Source of the DNA: Thermoanaerobaculia bacterium
Lineage (GTDB): Bacteria; Acidobacteriota; Thermoanaerobaculia; Multivoradales; JAGPDF01
Direction of reading: 5' to 3'
DNA length: 41,900 bases
Assembly (NCBI GenBank): GCA_018057705.1
Contig: JAGPDF010000041.1
Coordinates: 1-41,900, forward strand
Shown here: positions 17,661 through 25,795 of the stretch, one piece after another
Position numbering within the stretch: position 1 is the first letter of the stretch
Layout: every line of letters starts with the position of its first letter
Notes under the pieces: model-generated
Seen by the model: only the letters and a program-made list of their open reading frames with translations
What the model was told of the DNA's origin: nothing
The model's database searches: none
Translations under genes and position numbers: made by a program

Positions 17661-18508
17661 AGGAAGGACGCACCGACAGTTCCCGACCGGCCGCTTCCGG
17701 AGACTCGGCGGGGCAGTTTGCCGACATGCCGGTCGTCATCCTCTGCGGCGGCCAGGGAACGCGTCTCCGCGAGCACACCGACAACGTGCCCAAGCCGATG
17801 GTGGAGATCGGCGACCAGCCGATCCTCTGGCACATCATGAAGCTCTATGGGCTGCGCGGCTTCAAGCGCTTCATCCTCTGCCTGGGCTACAAGGGCTGGG
17901 TCATCAAGCAGTACTTCCTGCGCTACCACGAGATGCGGCGCGACTTCACGGTCTCGATGAAGGGCGACCCGCCGCAGGTCCGCTTCCACAACCAGGTCGG
18001 CGAAGAGGACTGGCAGGTCACCTGCGCCGAGACCGGAGCCGACAGCGGCACCGGCGGCCGGCTGAAACTGGTGGAGAGCTACGTCGACGCCGAGCACTTC
18101 TGTTTCACTTACGGCGACGCGGTCGGCACGGTCGATCTCGACGCCCTGATCGCCTTCCATCGCACCCAGGGTCGGATCGCCACGGTCACCGGCGTCCACC
18201 CGACATCGCGCTACGGCGAGATGAAAGTCGAGGGCGGCAAGGTCGTCGAGTTCAACGAGAAGCCGACCGTCGCCGAAGGCGTCGTTTCGGGCGGCTTCTT
18301 CGTCTTCCATCGCCGCGTCTTCGACTACTTAGGCTCCGACCCGAAGACCTTCCTCGAGCTCGAGCCGCTGCAGAAGCTGGCGCGCGACGGTGAGCTCTCG
18401 GTCTTCGTCCACGAGGGCTTCTGGCACCCGATGGACACCTACCGCGACTGGCTGCATCTGAACGAGCTCTGGAAGTCGGGCCGCGCGCCCTGGAAAGCCT
18501 GGGAGTGA
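17657..18508 (+). CDS. rfbF: Glucose-1-phosphate cytidylyltransferase
   Basis: 283 residues, ATG within an ATGA overlap and GGGAGG 4 nt upstream. The nucleotidyltransferase motif is VVILCGGQGTRLREHTDNVPKPMVEIG (from about residue 25). RfbF-specific features follow: QPILWHIMKLYGLRGFKRFILCLGYKGWVIKQYF, the long VETGxDSGTGGRL-like loop (CAETGADSGTGGRLKLVESYV), and TYGDAVGTVD. It makes CDP-glucose from CTP and glucose 1-phosphate and supplies RfbG. The N-terminal extension of about 24 residues before the core is longer than in the enteric enzyme. Fourth gene of the overlapping operon. Confidence 0.95.
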   Translation: MKEGRTDSSRPAASGDSAGQFADMPVVILCGGQGTRLREHTDNVPKPMVEIGDQPILWHIMKLYGLRGFKRFILCLGYKGWVIKQYFLRYHEMRRDFTVSMKGDPPQVRFHNQVGEEDWQVTCAETGADSGTGGRLKLVESYVDAEHFCFTYGDAVGTVDLDALIAFHRTQGRIATVTGVHPTSRYGEMKVEGGKVVEFNEKPTVAEGVVSGGFFVFHRRVFDYLGSDPKTFLELEPLQKLARDGELSVFVHEGFWHPMDTYRDWLHLNELWKSGRAPWKAWE

Positions 18509-19275
18509 CCCCGGAGACGGCGCCCCACCTCTCGCTCGTCGTGCCGCTCTACAACGAAGCGGAGAATCTCCCCATCCTCGCGGCGGAGATCCGCCAGGCG
18601 CTCGCGCCGACCGGACGGACCTGGGAGACGCTGTTCATCGACGACGGCTCCGACGATGGCAGCTTCGAGGTCCTGGCGGCGCTCGCGGCAGAGGATCCGA
18701 CGGTGAGGATCCTCCGCCATCGCAGGAACGCCGGGCAGTCGGCCGCCCTCGCCGCCGGCTTCGCGGCGGCACGCGGCGCGATCGTCGTCACGCTCGACGC
18801 CGACCTACAGAACGATCCCGCCGACATTCCGGCGCTGCTCGCCCGGCTCGGCGAGTCGGCCGCCGCGAGCGACTGCGACGCCGTCTCCGGGGTGCGCGGG
18901 CTGCGCCGGGACAGTTGGGTGCGGCGGGCCTCGTCGCGGGTGGCCAACGCCGTCCGCAACTGGGTCACCGACGAGCAGGTCAGCGACGTCGGCTGCTCGC
19001 TGAAGGCCTACCGCCGCGAGGTCCTCGCGGGGTTGCCGATGTTCCATGGCATGCACCGCTTCCTGCCGACGCTGGTGCGCTGGAACGGAGCGCGGTTGGC
19101 GGAGATTCCGGTGAACCACCGGCCGCGCCTCCACGGCACCGCCAAGTACGGCATCGGCAACCGGCTCTTTCGGGCGCTGGCCGACCTCATGGCCGTGCGC
19201 TGGATGGGCACCCGCTGGATCGCCCGCGGCAACGTCGAGGAGATCGCAACCCGCACCGGGGCGCTGCCGCGATGA
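18505..19275 (+). CDS. GT2 glycosyltransferase, dolichyl-phosphate mannosyltransferase-like
   Basis: 256 residues from GTG 18505 (GTGA overlap with rfbF). The GT-A core shows LSLVVPLYNEAENLPIL (about residues 9-25), FIDDGSDDGS, then VTLDADLQNDPADIPALLARL with the DxD metal site. The downstream VNHRPRLHGTAKYGIGNRLFRALADLMAVRWM is the membrane-interface end of DPM1/ArnC-like enzymes, here without the usual two C-terminal helices. Expected to load a sugar from a nucleotide onto undecaprenyl phosphate. The ArnT-like gene that follows with a 4-bp overlap could be the user of that lipid-linked sugar, as ArnC and ArnT are paired in lipid A modification. Confidence 0.9.
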   Translation: MTPETAPHLSLVVPLYNEAENLPILAAEIRQALAPTGRTWETLFIDDGSDDGSFEVLAALAAEDPTVRILRHRRNAGQSAALAAGFAAARGAIVVTLDADLQNDPADIPALLARLGESAAASDCDAVSGVRGLRRDSWVRRASSRVANAVRNWVTDEQVSDVGCSLKAYRREVLAGLPMFHGMHRFLPTLVRWNGARLAEIPVNHRPRLHGTAKYGIGNRLFRALADLMAVRWMGTRWIARGNVEEIATRTGALPR

Positions 19276-20915
19276 GCCTCTTCGAACGCCTGGGCCTCCT
19301 GATCCTCGCTCTCGTTCTCTTCCTGCCCGGCATCGGCGGACGCGATCTGTGGAATCCCGACGAGCCGCGCTACGCCGAGGTGACGCGCGAGATGCGGGAG
19401 GGCGGCGACTGGTTCGTGCCGCACCTCAACGGGAAGGTCTATTCCGAGAAGCCGCCGCTCCTCTTCTGGATGATCGCCGGCGCCTCGCTCGCGACCGGCG
19501 AGGTCGGACCCGTCGCGGCACGGCTGCCCTCGCTCCTGGCCGGCATCGCCACCCTCTTCCTGCTCTTCGGCATGGCCCGACGGCTCTTCGACCGCCGCGT
19601 GGCCTGGTGGTCGGTCGCTATCCTTGCCACCTCGGCGCGGATCCTCTGGCAGGCCCGGGTCGGCCAGATCGACATGCTGCTCCTCGCCCTCGTCACACTG
19701 GCGATGTACTTCTTCGTGCGCGGCTGGCTCGAACATCGACCCGGGTTCTTCCGACTCTTCTTCCTCGCCGCCGGCTTCGGGACGCTCGCCAAGGGACCGG
19801 TGGGTCTCCTGCCGCCCCTGCTCTCGATCGTCGCCTTCGCCTTCTTCTCGGGCGAGCGCGCGCGGCTGCGGGAGATGCGCATCGCTTCGGGTCTGGCGAT
19901 CTGGGCCGGGGTCGTCCTGCTATGGCTCGTGCCGGGGGGCATCGTCGGCGGCATGAGCTATCTCGAAACGATGGTGGTCAAACAGAACGTCACCCGGTAC
20001 GCCGATCCCTGGCACCATTTCCAGCCGTTCTACTACTACCTGACGACCGTGCCGGCGGACTTCCTGCCCTGGATCTTCTTCCTTCCCGGCGCTCTCTGGC
20101 TCGGCTGGCGCCGCGCCACCGCCAACGAACGGCGCGGCTGTCTCTTCGCACTCTGCTGGATGGTCGTGACGGTACTGTTCTTCAGCATCTCGCCCGCCAA
20201 GCGCACGGTGTATGTGCTGCAGATGTTCCCGGCGATGGCGATGCTGGTCGCCTGGTCGTTTTCCGAGATCGCCAACAGCTGGAGTCGGCTGCGGCGCTTC
20301 GCGCTCGTGCCGGCAGGCCTGCTCACGGTCCTTTTCGCAGCCGTTCCGGTGGGCTGGCTGCTCTTCGAGCGCGAGCGACCCGACCGTGTCGCGAAGCTCC
20401 TCGCCAGAATCGAGCCGCTCGGGCCCGGCTTGCTCACGGAGGTCGCGATCGTGATCGCGCTGATGTTCGCGGGCTCCCTCCTCGCCTGGCTCCTCGGGCG
20501 TCGCGGGCACCCGGGGCGCGTGGTCGCGGCGCTCGCCACCGGCATGGGCGCCGCCGCCCTCACGGCGGTGCTCCTGGTCCTCCCGCGTTTCGACGTCGTG
20601 AAGAGCGCCCGGCCGCTGTCGCAGAGGATCCTGGAGGGGGCCGCGCCCGGCGAGCCCTACGCCATTTATCCGCGTCTCGATCCGCGGTTCGTCTTCCACA
20701 CGCGGCGCTATGCCGAGACGCCGTCCTCCGAGGCCGAGCTGCAGGCGTTCGTGCGGCGCCCCGGAAGAGTCTGGCTGCTGATCACCCGGCCGGCGCTCGC
20801 GCAGCTCGAAACACCGCTGGCCCTGGCCGAGGTGGCGCGGGATGCCGAGCGCGAGGACGGCTACATCCTGTTGGCGAGCGGCCCACCGCTTGAGGCGGCC
20901 CCTCTCTCAGAGTAG
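19272..20915 (+). CDS. ArnT-like GT-C glycosyltransferase (GT39/GT83 type)
   Basis: 547 residues, ATGA overlap with the GT2 gene. The first outer loop has the hallmark GRDLWNPDEPRYAEVTREM (about residues 22-40) with the catalytic DE pair, and KVYSEKPPLLFWMIA follows as in ArnT. About 11 to 12 membrane helices run to roughly residue 440, then a small extracytoplasmic domain (RPLSQRILEGAAPGEPYAIYPRLDPRFVFHTRRY). It transfers a sugar from a polyprenyl-phosphate carrier to a glycan or lipid A on the periplasmic face. It is more typical of the ArnT family than the two paralogues at 4064-6271 and 7651-9930. Its end overlaps the convergent GT2 gene by 9 bp. Confidence 0.9.
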   Translation: MSLFERLGLLILALVLFLPGIGGRDLWNPDEPRYAEVTREMREGGDWFVPHLNGKVYSEKPPLLFWMIAGASLATGEVGPVAARLPSLLAGIATLFLLFGMARRLFDRRVAWWSVAILATSARILWQARVGQIDMLLLALVTLAMYFFVRGWLEHRPGFFRLFFLAAGFGTLAKGPVGLLPPLLSIVAFAFFSGERARLREMRIASGLAIWAGVVLLWLVPGGIVGGMSYLETMVVKQNVTRYADPWHHFQPFYYYLTTVPADFLPWIFFLPGALWLGWRRATANERRGCLFALCWMVVTVLFFSISPAKRTVYVLQMFPAMAMLVAWSFSEIANSWSRLRRFALVPAGLLTVLFAAVPVGWLLFERERPDRVAKLLARIEPLGPGLLTEVAIVIALMFAGSLLAWLLGRRGHPGRVVAALATGMGAAALTAVLLVLPRFDVVKSARPLSQRILEGAAPGEPYAIYPRLDPRFVFHTRRYAETPSSEAELQAFVRRPGRVWLLITRPALAQLETPLALAEVARDAEREDGYILLASGPPLEAAPLSE

Positions 20916-21809
20916 ACGCGGATCCTCTTCGACGGGCGCATCGGACGCGATCGGGCGCTTCCAGGTCGCTTCGCTGTCGTCGAATGCCGGCAGATCCACC
21001 TTCTCGCCGCGGGCCTCCCGGATACGGTACTCCCAGAGACGCGCGTACTTCAGGAAGACCCCGAACGACTGCAGCGAGCAGAGCACCAGGCCGTGCATGC
21101 CGTCCAGGACGCCCAGCTGGAGGAAGTAGGTGCGCATGAAGCGCCACCAGGGCCGCGCCACGAGCTCCACCAGCCCCGCCCTGCGACCATCCCGAAAGGC
21201 CTGCGCGGCGCCCCACTCGGCGTAGTTGAGGAACTTCCCGAAGTACTGGTCGAACGTGCGGAAGGTGTAGTGCAGGAAGGGGTTTCTGAGCACCGGCACG
21301 GGACCAGCGATCTCCAGATCGGCGTGCACGCGGCGGTTGGGATAGCGCCCTTTGGCGCGCCGGAAGAGGCGCACGACTTTGTCGGTCGACCAGCCCGAGT
21401 GCCGGATGACCTTGTCGATGAAGATGTTCTCGCGTCGAATGTAGAAGCCGTCGATCGCGGGATCGGTGGCGAGCAGCGTCAGAATCTCGCGCGCCAGCGG
21501 CTCGGGCACCCGCTCGTCGGCGTCGATGATCAGCACCCACTCGTGCTGGACCCGGTCGAGCGCCCAGTTCTTCTGCGCCGCTGAACCGAAATACTGCCGC
21601 TGCAGGACGGTGATCGGGAAGGTCTGGGCGATCTCCACCGTGCGGTCGTTCGAGAAGGAATCCACGAGCACGATCTCGTCCGCCCAGAGCACCGATGCGA
21701 GGCACTCGGCAACGTTGATCTCTTCGTTGAACGTGGTGACGATCACCGACAGCTTCTTGCGCCCGGGTGCGGCGCGCAGTTCTTCGATAGCAGCGGGTTT
21801 GGCGGCCAT
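20907..21809 (-). CDS. GT2 glycosyltransferase, WaaE/KdtX-like LPS core type
   Basis: 300 residues. KLSVIVTTFNEEINVAECLASVLWADEIVLVDSFSNDRT (about residues 19-57), then QKNWALDRVQHEWVLIIDADERVPEPLAREI, is the characteristic opening of WaaE-type beta-1,4-glucosyltransferases, with DADE as the metal-binding DxD equivalent. GFYIRRENIFIDKVIRHSGWSTDKVVRLFRRAKGRY follows as in that family. Likely adds a hexose to the LPS inner core from the cytoplasmic side. It is transcribed away from the glycan operon and toward it, with a 5-nt gap after the YmdB-type gene's stop side, so it may be read with the rny block. The acceptor is unproven. Confidence 0.85.
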   Translation of the reverse strand: MAAKPAAIEELRAAPGRKKLSVIVTTFNEEINVAECLASVLWADEIVLVDSFSNDRTVEIAQTFPITVLQRQYFGSAAQKNWALDRVQHEWVLIIDADERVPEPLAREILTLLATDPAIDGFYIRRENIFIDKVIRHSGWSTDKVVRLFRRAKGRYPNRRVHADLEIAGPVPVLRNPFLHYTFRTFDQYFGKFLNYAEWGAAQAFRDGRRAGLVELVARPWWRFMRTYFLQLGVLDGMHGLVLCSLQSFGVFLKYARLWEYRIREARGEKVDLPAFDDSEATWKRPIASDAPVEEDPRLL

Positions 21810-21814
21810 GGCTC

Positions 21815-22603
21815 TCAGGCTCCTCCGTCCGGCACCAGAAAGCGATCGATGCCGCGGGCGCGGCCCGTGGCTTCGTCGATGTCGATCAGCGCGGCGGCGA
21901 GCCGGACGTCGCGCTTGGCGACTTCGAAGGCGGCCGGCATCTGGGTGAGAAAGCGCTGCAGGACGCGGTCCGAGCGGAATCCGATGACGCCTTCGTAGGG
22001 TCCGGTCATTCCGGCGTCGGTCAGGAAGGCAGTCCCCTGCGGCAGCACCCGGTGGTCGGCCGTCGGCACGTGCGTGTGTGTGCCGACGACGCCGCTCACC
22101 CGGCCGTCGAGATAGATGCCCAGCGCCTGCTTTTCGCTCGTCGCCTCGGCGTGGAAGTCGACGAAGACGACCTTGATCTTCTTGTCGAGCTCAGCGAGAA
22201 GGCGATCCGCAACGCGGAAGGGCGAATCGAGGTTCTTCATGAAGACCTGGCCCTCGAGGTTGATCGTCGCGACCCTGACCCCCGCCGCCGTCTCGCCGAC
22301 GTGGATGCCGCGCCCCGGCGTACCCTCCGGGTAGTTCGCCGGGCGCACCAGCCGGGGCTCGTGCACCAGCATGTCGAGGACCTCCTTCTTGTCCCAGACA
22401 TGGTTGCCGGTGGTCAGGGCATGGATGGGCAGCTCGTCGAGCTCGGCCAGGGTCTCTGGCGTGACGCCGAAGCCACCGGCCATGTTCTCGATGTTGACCA
22501 CGACGTAGTCGACCCGGTGCTCGTCGACCATCCTCGGCAGCAGGCGTTTCAGCGCCTGACGACCGGGCTTGCCGATCACGTCGCCGACGAAGAGCAGCTT
22601 CAT
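21815..22603 (-). CDS. TIGR00282/YmdB-type metallophosphoesterase
   Basis: 262 residues from ATG 22603, which overlaps the rny stop (ATGA). Metal-binding motifs in order: [11 protein letters not shown] (N-terminus), [31 protein letters not shown] and [12 protein letters not shown]. These are the calcineurin-like residues of the YmdB family, which hydrolyses 2',3'-cyclic nucleotides in Bacillus and sits next to RNase Y there as well. The reading frame continues upstream through rny, but only the segment from 22603 resembles the family and its length is right. Co-transcription with rny suggests a shared role in RNA turnover or signalling. Confidence 0.92.
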   Translation of the reverse strand: MKLLFVGDVIGKPGRQALKRLLPRMVDEHRVDYVVVNIENMAGGFGVTPETLAELDELPIHALTTGNHVWDKKEVLDMLVHEPRLVRPANYPEGTPGRGIHVGETAAGVRVATINLEGQVFMKNLDSPFRVADRLLAELDKKIKVVFVDFHAEATSEKQALGIYLDGRVSGVVGTHTHVPTADHRVLPQGTAFLTDAGMTGPYEGVIGFRSDRVLQRFLTQMPAAFEVAKRDVRLAAALIDIDEATGRARGIDRFLVPDGGA

Positions 22604-24165
22604 CGCGCGAACTCGACGGCGCGTGTCTCGCGGATGACGGTGACCCGGATCTCGCCCGGGTAGGTGAGCTCCGCCTCGATCCGCTTGGCGATGTCCTTCG
22701 ACAGCCAGATCGCCTGTTCGTCGCCGATCTTGCCGCTGTCGACGATGATGCGGACTTCGCGGCCGGCCTGGATCGCGAAGCTCTTCTGCACCCCCTTGAA
22801 GCTGTTGGCGATCTCCTCCAGCTTCTCGAGCCGCTTGACGTAGGTCTCGAGGACCTCCCGCCGGGCACCGGGGCGGGCCGCCGAGAGGGCGTCGGAGGCG
22901 GTCACCAGAACCGCCTCGACTGTCTGCGGGTCGAAGTCGCCGTGATGACAGGCCATGGCGTGCACGACCTCTTCCGACTCGCCGTACTTCCTGAGCAGCT
23001 CGATGCCCAGCTGGACGTGGGTGCCGTCCACCTCGCGGTCGATGGCCTTGCCGATGTCGTGCAGGAGCCCGGCACGCTTGGCGATGGTGACGTTCACCTT
23101 GAGCTCGGCCGCCATGGTCGCGGCGAGGAAGGCGACCTCCTTCGAATGCTGCAGCACGTTCTGCCCATACGAATAGCGATAGCGCAGGCGGCCCATGAGC
23201 TTCACCAGCTCGGGGTGCATGCCGGGGATCTTGAGCTCGAGAAGGGCCGCATCGCCCTCCTGCTGGATGCGCTGCTCGAACTCCGCCTTGACCTTCTCGA
23301 CGACCTCTTCGATGCGCGCCGGGTGGATCCGGCCGTCGGCGATCAGACGCTCGAGCGCGACGCGCGCGATCTCGCGACGATAGGGGTCGAAGCCCGAGAG
23401 GATGACCGCTTCGGGAGTGTCGTCGACGATGAGATCGATGCCGGTGGCGAGCTCGAGGGCGCGAATATTGCGTCCTTCGCGGCCGATGATCCTGCCCTTC
23501 ATCTCGTCGCTCGGCAGCTCGACGACCGAGACCGTGGTCTCCGAGATGTAGTCGGACGCCAGACGCTGTACGGCGAGTCCCATCAGCCACTGCGCCTTGC
23601 GGTTGCCCTGTTCCCGGGCCTCGTCTTCGATCCGCTTCACGAGGTGGGCGGCGTCGATCCGGGCCTCGTTCTCGAGCCCGCGAGTCAGCTCGTCCTTGGC
23701 CTGCTGCGCCGTCAGGCCGGCAATCTGCTCGAGGCGATTCCTCTGCTCGGCGACCAGCCGGTCGGCCTCGACCTCCTTCCCGGCGACCTCCCTTTCACGC
23801 CCGGTGAGGGTGCGGTCGCGACCGACGAGCTCTTTGTCGCGCTGGTCGAGCTCGCCCATCCTCTTGTCGAGGCTGTCTTCCTTCTGGGTGAGGCGGCGCT
23901 CCAGGGTCTCGAGCTCGCCGCGCCGCGCCCGCGAGGCGGTTTCGAACTCGGTGCGGGCCTGGAGCAACTTCTCCTTGGCCGCGAGCTCGCCCTCCTTGAG
24001 CTTGGCTTCGCTGTCCCGCCGCGCCTCTTCGCGCATGCGGGCGGCTTCGCGCTCGGCCTCGGCGAGGCGCTTCTCGCCGACATGGCGAATCCTCGACCAC
24101 CCGTAGACCAGCACGGCTGCAGAGACGACGACCGCGGCGACCGCGATCCATAGAGCCGAAATCAT
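22600..24165 (-). CDS. rny: Ribonuclease Y
   Basis: 521 residues. The ATG at 24165 is preferred over the TTG at 24180 because a GGGGTGAG ribosome site lies just upstream and the protein then begins with the membrane helix (residues 1-22, [21 protein letters not shown]). A long charged coiled coil follows (about 25-190), then a KH domain ([17 protein letters not shown], about 220-236) and an HD domain (LLHDIGKA and ACHHGD). It is a membrane-anchored endoribonuclease initiating mRNA decay. Its gene lies 68 nt downstream of the 6S RNA and overlaps the YmdB-type gene. Full length and intact. Confidence 0.96.
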   Translation of the reverse strand: MISALWIAVAAVVVSAAVLVYGWSRIRHVGEKRLAEAEREAARMREEARRDSEAKLKEGELAAKEKLLQARTEFETASRARRGELETLERRLTQKEDSLDKRMGELDQRDKELVGRDRTLTGREREVAGKEVEADRLVAEQRNRLEQIAGLTAQQAKDELTRGLENEARIDAAHLVKRIEDEAREQGNRKAQWLMGLAVQRLASDYISETTVSVVELPSDEMKGRIIGREGRNIRALELATGIDLIVDDTPEAVILSGFDPYRREIARVALERLIADGRIHPARIEEVVEKVKAEFEQRIQQEGDAALLELKIPGMHPELVKLMGRLRYRYSYGQNVLQHSKEVAFLAATMAAELKVNVTIAKRAGLLHDIGKAIDREVDGTHVQLGIELLRKYGESEEVVHAMACHHGDFDPQTVEAVLVTASDALSAARPGARREVLETYVKRLEKLEEIANSFKGVQKSFAIQAGREVRIIVDSGKIGDEQAIWLSKDIAKRIEAELTYPGEIRVTVIRETRAVEFAR

Positions 24166-24232
24166 GAGCTCACCCCACAATCATGATGCGTATCGGGGCG
24201 AGGCCGTGATGCTTGAGTGCCGGAAGGAAAGT

Positions 24233-24424
24233 GGCACCCTCTGAGGGAACCGCGCGAGACGCTGCGTTTAGAACCTGAAACGCGTCAGGTGGGTGTCCTC
24301 ATGTGCGGCCTTCAGCGTCCCGGTCGGAGCCGGGCAGGCACGGGCCGCGCGGATATCGGACTCCCTGAGTAGCAATGTTGGTTCTACAGTGCGTCGGCTC
24401 GTCACGGTCCCCTCAGAGGATGCC
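24233..24424 (-). ncRNA. ssrS: 6S RNA
   Basis: 192 nt between zapA and rny, the classical 6S position next to zapA. The ends form a 15-bp closing stem (24410-24424 with 24233-24247) with a single G-U pair. Inside, on the transcribed strand, GGGAGTCC pairs with GGACACCC with one internal mismatch. GCGGCC pairs with GGCCGC, and CCCGG-N6-CCGGG caps the terminal arm. A small 3' hairpin, CCTGA-N6-TCAGG, sits where 6S RNAs carry one beside the central bubble. Total length is close to the usual 180-200 nt. Known role: mimics an open promoter and sequesters sigma-70 holoenzyme. Seen: structure and context; not tested by a covariance model. The adjacent ygfA gene of enterics is absent. Confidence 0.85.
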
Positions 24425-24476
24425 GCTCGGTATCGCTTGTGTTGCCCTTCCCAGGCTGCTCGGAGTCTCGCGAAAG

Positions 24477-24776
24477 TCAGGCCTTCAGGACTTCCTCGAG
24501 CCTCTCCGCGAGCTCCATCACCCGCATCTCGATCTCGCTCCGCTCCCCGGCTGCCTGCTGCTCGCGCCGGGAGAGTTCATCCGCCAGGTTCAGCGCCACG
24601 AGAATGGCCAGTTTGCCGGTGTCCGCCGTCACGGCGTGACCCGCCAGCTCGCGCATCCTGCGGTCGACCTGGGCGGCCAGTTCGGCCAGGTTGCCCCCGC
24701 CATGGCCCCCCCGGATATGGTACGTGGCTCCGAAGATCTGAACTTCCGTGGTGCTGGAAGGTACGGATTCGGACAT
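24477..24776 (-). CDS. zapA: Cell division protein ZapA
   Basis: 99 residues, standard ZapA length. VQIFGATYHIRG (about residues 12-23) is the N-terminal strand pair. GGGNLAELAAQVDRRMRELAGHAVTADTGKLAILVALNLADELSRRE contains the conserved helix with the KLAILVALNLADEL motif. The C-terminal part (to VMELAERLEEVLKA) is a coiled coil for dimerisation. ZapA cross-links FtsZ protofilaments at the division site. ATG 24776 has GGGGTGG and AAGG just upstream; ATG 24791 in the same frame is an alternative. A TATAGT -10 lies at 24832-24837 on this strand. The 6S RNA follows 52 nt after its stop, and the two may share a transcript. Confidence 0.9.
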   Translation of the reverse strand: MSESVPSSTTEVQIFGATYHIRGGHGGGNLAELAAQVDRRMRELAGHAVTADTGKLAILVALNLADELSRREQQAAGERSEIEMRVMELAERLEEVLKA

Positions 24777-24831
24777 CCTTGCCACCCCCATCCCGTTTCG
24801 GGTGCCCTTTTGGGAGCCTCCGCCAAGGTGA

Positions 24832-24837
24832 ACTATA
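24832..24837 (-). promoter_or_regulatory. Candidate -10 (TATAGT) for zapA
   Basis: TATAGT on the minus strand, about 56 nt before the zapA ATG, in an otherwise very GC-rich stretch. A CTCGAC with a short 13-nt spacing is the only -35-like hexamer, so the -35 is doubtful. Confidence 0.4.
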
Positions 24838-24925
24838 CCATCGGGTAGGGGTCGAGCGGCCTCCCGAATCGTCCGGAAACCCCTGTCAGCGAGACCTTTA
24901 CGCCGCAGTGCGGCGAGAGTCCGGG

Positions 24926-25354
24926 TCAGAGTACGACGAGGTTCGCCGCACGCGCCCCGACGACCGATTCGAGCGCGATCGTCCGGTCGAAGGTCACGAG
25001 TCGGCCGCCATGGGCGACCGCCAGCGCGAGGAGGTAGGCGTCGGTGACCTGGCGGGGGCCGTGAATTCGCGACCGGTCGAAAACCTGTTCGTCGAGCAGG
25101 CTCAAGGCGCACGGCCAGAACTCATGGTGCTCGCTCTGCGTCGCGCGCGCCAGGCGGGCGATCGCGAGCGCCGTCGGCACCGGGCTCGGATAGCGTGGCT
25201 GGCTGACCACCCGCGCGAAGCCGTTCTCGGTCAGAGCGCACGAAGCCCAGCCGTGCTGAACTTCCGCCCCGAACCATCGGCGGGCCCGGGCGTGATCGAT
25301 GTGATCCGAATCGAAAAGCGCGATGAGGACGTTGACGTCGAGGAGCGCCCGCAT
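24926..25354 (-). CDS. VapC-family PIN-domain toxin
   Basis: 142 residues from ATG 25354, chosen because GGAG lies 9 nt upstream and the protein then starts directly at the PIN strand MRALLDVNVLIALFD, as VapC toxins do. The GTG at 25411, in a 4-bp overlap with the antitoxin stop, is the alternative and would add 19 residues. Acidic site: Asp in ALLDVN, Glu in CALTENGF, Asp in QVTDAYLLALA and Asp in LVTFDRT. Known family activity: metal-dependent RNase cleaving tRNA or rRNA. Its close coupling to a small ribbon-helix-helix-like gene marks a type II toxin-antitoxin pair. Confidence 0.88.
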   Translation of the reverse strand: MRALLDVNVLIALFDSDHIDHARARRWFGAEVQHGWASCALTENGFARVVSQPRYPSPVPTALAIARLARATQSEHHEFWPCALSLLDEQVFDRSRIHGPRQVTDAYLLALAVAHGGRLVTFDRTIALESVVGARAANLVVL

Positions 25355-25407
25355 GACGAAGCTCTCCGGGCTGGCCGGCGTCGCCCGGCGCCGGAACATC
25401 GCGCTCG

Positions 25408-25650
25408 TCACTCGGGCTCGTCCTCGCGCAGTTGGTCGATGACGGCATTCGAGATCGCCGGACCCCGATGCGGAAACGGCTCGAAGCCGTAGAAGCTCGG
25501 AGTCTCGGCGATCTCTCCACCCCGCAGGCTCCCGGTCAGCGCCTCCCGCGCGAGCTCCGACAGAACCTCGCCTGCGCTGCGCTTTTCTCGTCGGGCGCGC
25601 TCCTTGACGGCCCGCAGAACATCCTCATCGATATCCAGAGTGGTGCGCAC
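25408..25650 (-). CDS. VapB-like antitoxin (ribbon-helix-helix)
   Basis: 80 residues. The N-terminal MRTTLDIDEDVLRAVKERARREKRSAGEVLSELAREAL is a ribbon-helix-helix DNA-binding pattern: one beta strand and two helices. The C-terminal tail (YGFEPFPHRGPAISNAVIDQLRED) is the type that wraps into PIN toxins. It precedes and is translationally coupled to the toxin. A TGATG-N6-CATCA inverted repeat (25656-25671) just upstream of its start is the likely operator for autoregulation. Confidence 0.85.
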   Translation of the reverse strand: MRTTLDIDEDVLRAVKERARREKRSAGEVLSELAREALTGSLRGGEIAETPSFYGFEPFPHRGPAISNAVIDQLREDEPE

Positions 25651-25655
25651 GCATC

Positions 25656-25671
25656 TGATGCTAGCACATCA
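25656..25671. promoter_or_regulatory. Candidate antitoxin operator
   Basis: Inverted repeat TGATG-CTAGCA-CATCA, 6 nt before the antitoxin start codon, in a short AT-richer patch. TAGCAT within it on the minus strand could be the -10, so repressor binding would block the promoter. Confidence 0.45.
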
Positions 25672-25795
25672 AAACTGGCCGGCTGCGAGCTGCTCCTGCG
25701 GCTCGGCGGGCGCAGCGAGGTGAGGGTAGGATCGCCGCCGCCGTCGTTCGATCGCTCGCAACGCAGCCAAGAAACTGACTTCCGGAGAACTGTCC

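Noticed and set aside
22600-23590. An extended YmdB reading frame continuing upstream through rny.
   Set aside because: Only the part from ATG 22603 resembles the family; the rest is antiphase rny sequence.
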